From contig PXSL01000127.1 in NCBI GenBank assembly GCA_003022815.1, forward strand, positions 1 to 15,998: 15,998 nucleotides of DNA. Reading direction: 5' to 3'. The notes below the pieces were generated by a model. That model saw only the letters and a program-made list of their open reading frames with translations, had not been told where the DNA came from and did no database searches. A program made the position numbers and the translations under genes. Positions within the stretch are counted from its first letter, which is position 1, and each line of letters opens with the position of its first letter. Of this stretch, positions 14,278 to 15,998 are shown one piece after another. The DNA comes from Halobacteriales archaeon SW_5_68_122 (GTDB taxonomy: Archaea > Halobacteriota > Halobacteria > Halobacteriales > Haloarculaceae).

Positions 14278-15666
14278 GTGTTCGGCGAAGGGGGAAGTGA
14301 GGACGATGGCGGGCGATCACCGACCGACGGCGACGAGTCGAGCGACGAGGAAGGGGTCAAGGACGTCTCGGAGTTCGGGCCGGCGGATTTCAGACGGGAG
14401 GCCGAGGAGTTCGCCGCCGACCGCGAGGAAGAGGAGTTCGACTTCACCGTCGAGTCGCTCGAACGCCTCGACGAGTACGCGGCGTCACAGACGGAGGCAC
14501 TCGACGCACTCGACGGAGAGATGAACGGCGGCGCGGGGGTGGCCGGCAAAGCACGCGACGGGTACATGGTGTGGTTCGGGAGCTACTTCGGGGACGTCGT
14601 CGTCGGGCAGTTCGACGGCGAGTGTGTGACCGACGGCGTCGGCGTCGGCGTCGGCGTCGCGGTCCCTGCGGGCGATAGTTTCGTCGAGGTTCCACCCGTG
14701 GATGCGGCCGCCATCGCCGTCGAGGGCGACCCGCAGTTCGCCGCGATGGCGGCCGAACCGCAGGCGGCTCCCGAGCGGGCCGAGCGCGGTGCCGACCCGA
14801 ACCTGGACGGCGGCGGCGACGAGGACCGCACCGGGCCGCCGATTCCCGCGGTCGACCTCGAGCCGGGTGCGGACCTCGATGCGGCCCACCAGCATGCCGT
14901 CGAGGCCTTCGACGAGGCCGGATTCTACGTTACGGAGGGGAAACATCATGAACTCCGTCGAGGGGCCGCTCGACGGGACCGCGAAGCTGTTCAACTTCTA
15001 CGACGACGCGGAGATGTACATCAGTGTCGTCTACACGGGCGAGTGGGACGAGGAGATCGTCGACGGGGCGGTCTCGCTGGCCAGCAGCGTCCGCCCGGAC
15101 CCCGCCGACGGCGTGTACGTCGTCTCGGTGATTGAGCCCCCCGAGGGCGTCGCGTACCTCACCGGAGCACACCCCCGGGGCGACTTCGTCTTGGAGGTGA
15201 TGGACGAGGTTCAGAACGGACCGGAGTTCGGGCCCGAATCCGCGGCACACTTCGCCGGGGGCGGCTGGGAGTCGCTGGCGCGGCACTTCGGCGCGACGGT
15301 CGACGTCGACAACCTCGACGCCCTTGAGGACCTCGACGAGGTGGTGCTTGCGGAACTGCGGACGGTCGACGACCCCGGACGCCCACAGGACGGCACGTCC
15401 CCCGCGAGGCGCTCGTGCTCGTCGGGACGCTCGGCGGCGGGGTCATGCGCCGGGGTCTCGAACGCGACCACGGCGCCGACGCCGAATGGACCGTCGACGA
15501 GAGCGTCTCGAGCACCGGCGTCGCGCTGGCGGTCACTGCCCCCGGCGGCGAGGGGATGACGGTCGATCCCATCGGGAAGTCGTTCAAGCTGTTCGAGTCC
15601 GGGTCCAGCGACAGCCTCGCGTACATATACGAGACCAGCGTCGGCGTCCTCAAGAACAAGCTGTGA
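14278..15666 (+). pseudogene. Acidic protein gene broken by two frame changes
   Basis: Three frame segments join into one acidic protein of about 462 aa. Segment 1 (14278 to about 14940) begins with an Asp/Glu-rich tail region, then DFRREAEEFAADREEEEFDF and DGYMVWFGSYFGDVVVGQF, and ends AFDEAGFYVTEG. Segment 2 (about 14940 to 15400, one frame on) gives NIMNSVEGPLDGTAKLFNFY and ends RPQDGTSP. Segment 3 (about 15400 to 15666, first frame again) gives REALVLVGTLGGGVMRRGLE and ends ETSVGVLKNKL. Outside these limits each frame turns Arg-rich. One extra base in the GGGGAAA run (14936-14943) and one missing C in CCCCC (about 15399-15403) restore the frame. Upstream codons from ATA 14251 read IDLLNLLR in frame, like a lost N-terminus. 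The family is not recognised; mutation and sequencing error are both possible. Confidence 0.7.
14635..14658 (+). repeat. Four tandem copies of GGCGTC
   Basis: The hexamer ggcgtc is repeated four times without change and encodes Gly-Val four times inside the broken gene. It is a plausible slippage-prone tract, but the reading frame is kept across it. Confidence 0.8.
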
Positions 15667-15722
15667 GGCCGCGCCGATGCCCGTTGGCCAGCCACGAAGG
15701 TGTCGCCACCCGGTCTAGATGG

Positions 15723-15998
15723 GGAACGCTCGCGTTCCGGACGAGTACCGATACCGCGGTCAGCGAGGCGAGCCGTAGTTTCACCGGACCCGATCGGAGG
15801 GAGTATCCGGGGTGTCTTTTCCCCGCGTTTTTGTAAGTCAAGCGGGACCGAGGGTCCCGCTGACCGTGCGAACGGCGACGGGGAGACGGCTCCGCCGTCT
15901 CCAATCGAGGCGGCTACGCCGCCTCGCGGCCGCCGCGAGCGGAGAGCGGCTCGCGGGCCACCGGCCTACAATCGGATGCCGTGGCGGCAAAGCCGCCA
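15723..15998. repeat. Series of perfect short hairpins, running off the right edge
   Basis: This gene-free stretch holds six inverted repeats with perfect stems. GGAACGC-tc-GCGTTCC lies at 15723-15738 and AGCGGGACC-gag-GGTCCCGCT at 15841-15861. GGAGACGGC-tcc-GCCGTCTCC lies at 15882-15902 and CGAGGCGGC-tac-GCCGCCTCG at 15906-15926. CCGCGAGC-8 nt-GCTCGCGG lies at 15933-15956 and TGGCGGC-aaa-GCCGCCA at 15982-15998, the last probably longer than seen. Three share GGC-NNN-GCC at the loop while the outer stem differs each time. No open reading frame here looks coding. Confidence 0.6.
15813..15836 (+). terminator. T-rich terminator-like stretch
   Basis: CTTTTCC and GTTTTTGT occur within 25 bp, about 150 bp after the stop at 15666. 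Oligo-T tracts on the coding strand are the main archaeal termination signal. The stretch sits just before the hairpin series. Confidence 0.35.

Noticed and set aside
15723..15998. CRISPR array
   Set aside because: The hairpins differ in sequence and have irregular spacing, so there is no constant direct repeat with unique spacers and no cas gene.

Overview
The window looks like chromosomal DNA of a halophilic archaeon (class Halobacteria). It is very GC-rich, the real proteins are strongly Asp/Glu-rich, and one secreted protein has a twin-arginine signal. Several genes have an AT-rich TATA-like box about 26-33 nt before the start codon, the spacing expected for leaderless mRNAs. I cannot name the species. 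The lower-case sequence contains about fifteen genes, at least one broken gene and several structured non-coding stretches.

Left part (1-5300). A gene start runs off the left edge on the minus strand. It is followed by about 450 bp of non-coding DNA with hairpins, possibly the worn end of a transposon. Next come a divergent pair (a small cupin and an AglD-like multi-pass membrane protein of the lysylphosphatidylglycerol synthase TM family) and a second divergent pair (an alkaline-phosphatase/sulfatase-fold protein and a MurG-like glycosyltransferase). After about 400 bp without a clear gene there is a GNAT acetyltransferase.

Middle part (5330-9040). A Tat-exported PhoX/DUF839-type phosphatase is transcribed leftwards, and its C-terminal PGF-type membrane/sorting tail is out of frame. 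A 205-bp divergent promoter region with two perfect palindromes separates it from a 136-aa protein of unknown function. Then come a remnant of a lost gene, a strongly structured region that may encode a non-coding RNA on the minus strand, and a 67-aa two-helix membrane protein.

Right part (9040-14050) is a compact surface-glycan block. It holds a GT2 polyisoprenyl-phosphate glycosyltransferase translationally coupled to a GT39/ArnT-like membrane glycosyltransferase, a divergent second AglD-like membrane protein, and a convergent sulfatase-family enzyme. A plausible joint role is to load a sugar onto a lipid carrier, use or move the lipid-linked sugar at the outer face of the membrane, and trim or decorate the glycan. 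Together with the left-hand glycosyltransferase, AlkP-fold protein and AglD-like protein, the window is rich in envelope-glycosylation functions.

Right end (14050-15998). A long acidic gene is broken by two single-base frame changes in homopolymer runs, and its best-placed start codon is ATA. Beyond it lies a T-rich terminator-like stretch and then a dense series of perfect hairpins with different stems, which runs off the window edge. These hairpins and the structured region near 8.4-8.63 kb are the least explained parts of the window. The 240 bp at 2119-2361 and the 155 bp at 8887-9042 show no convincing gene.
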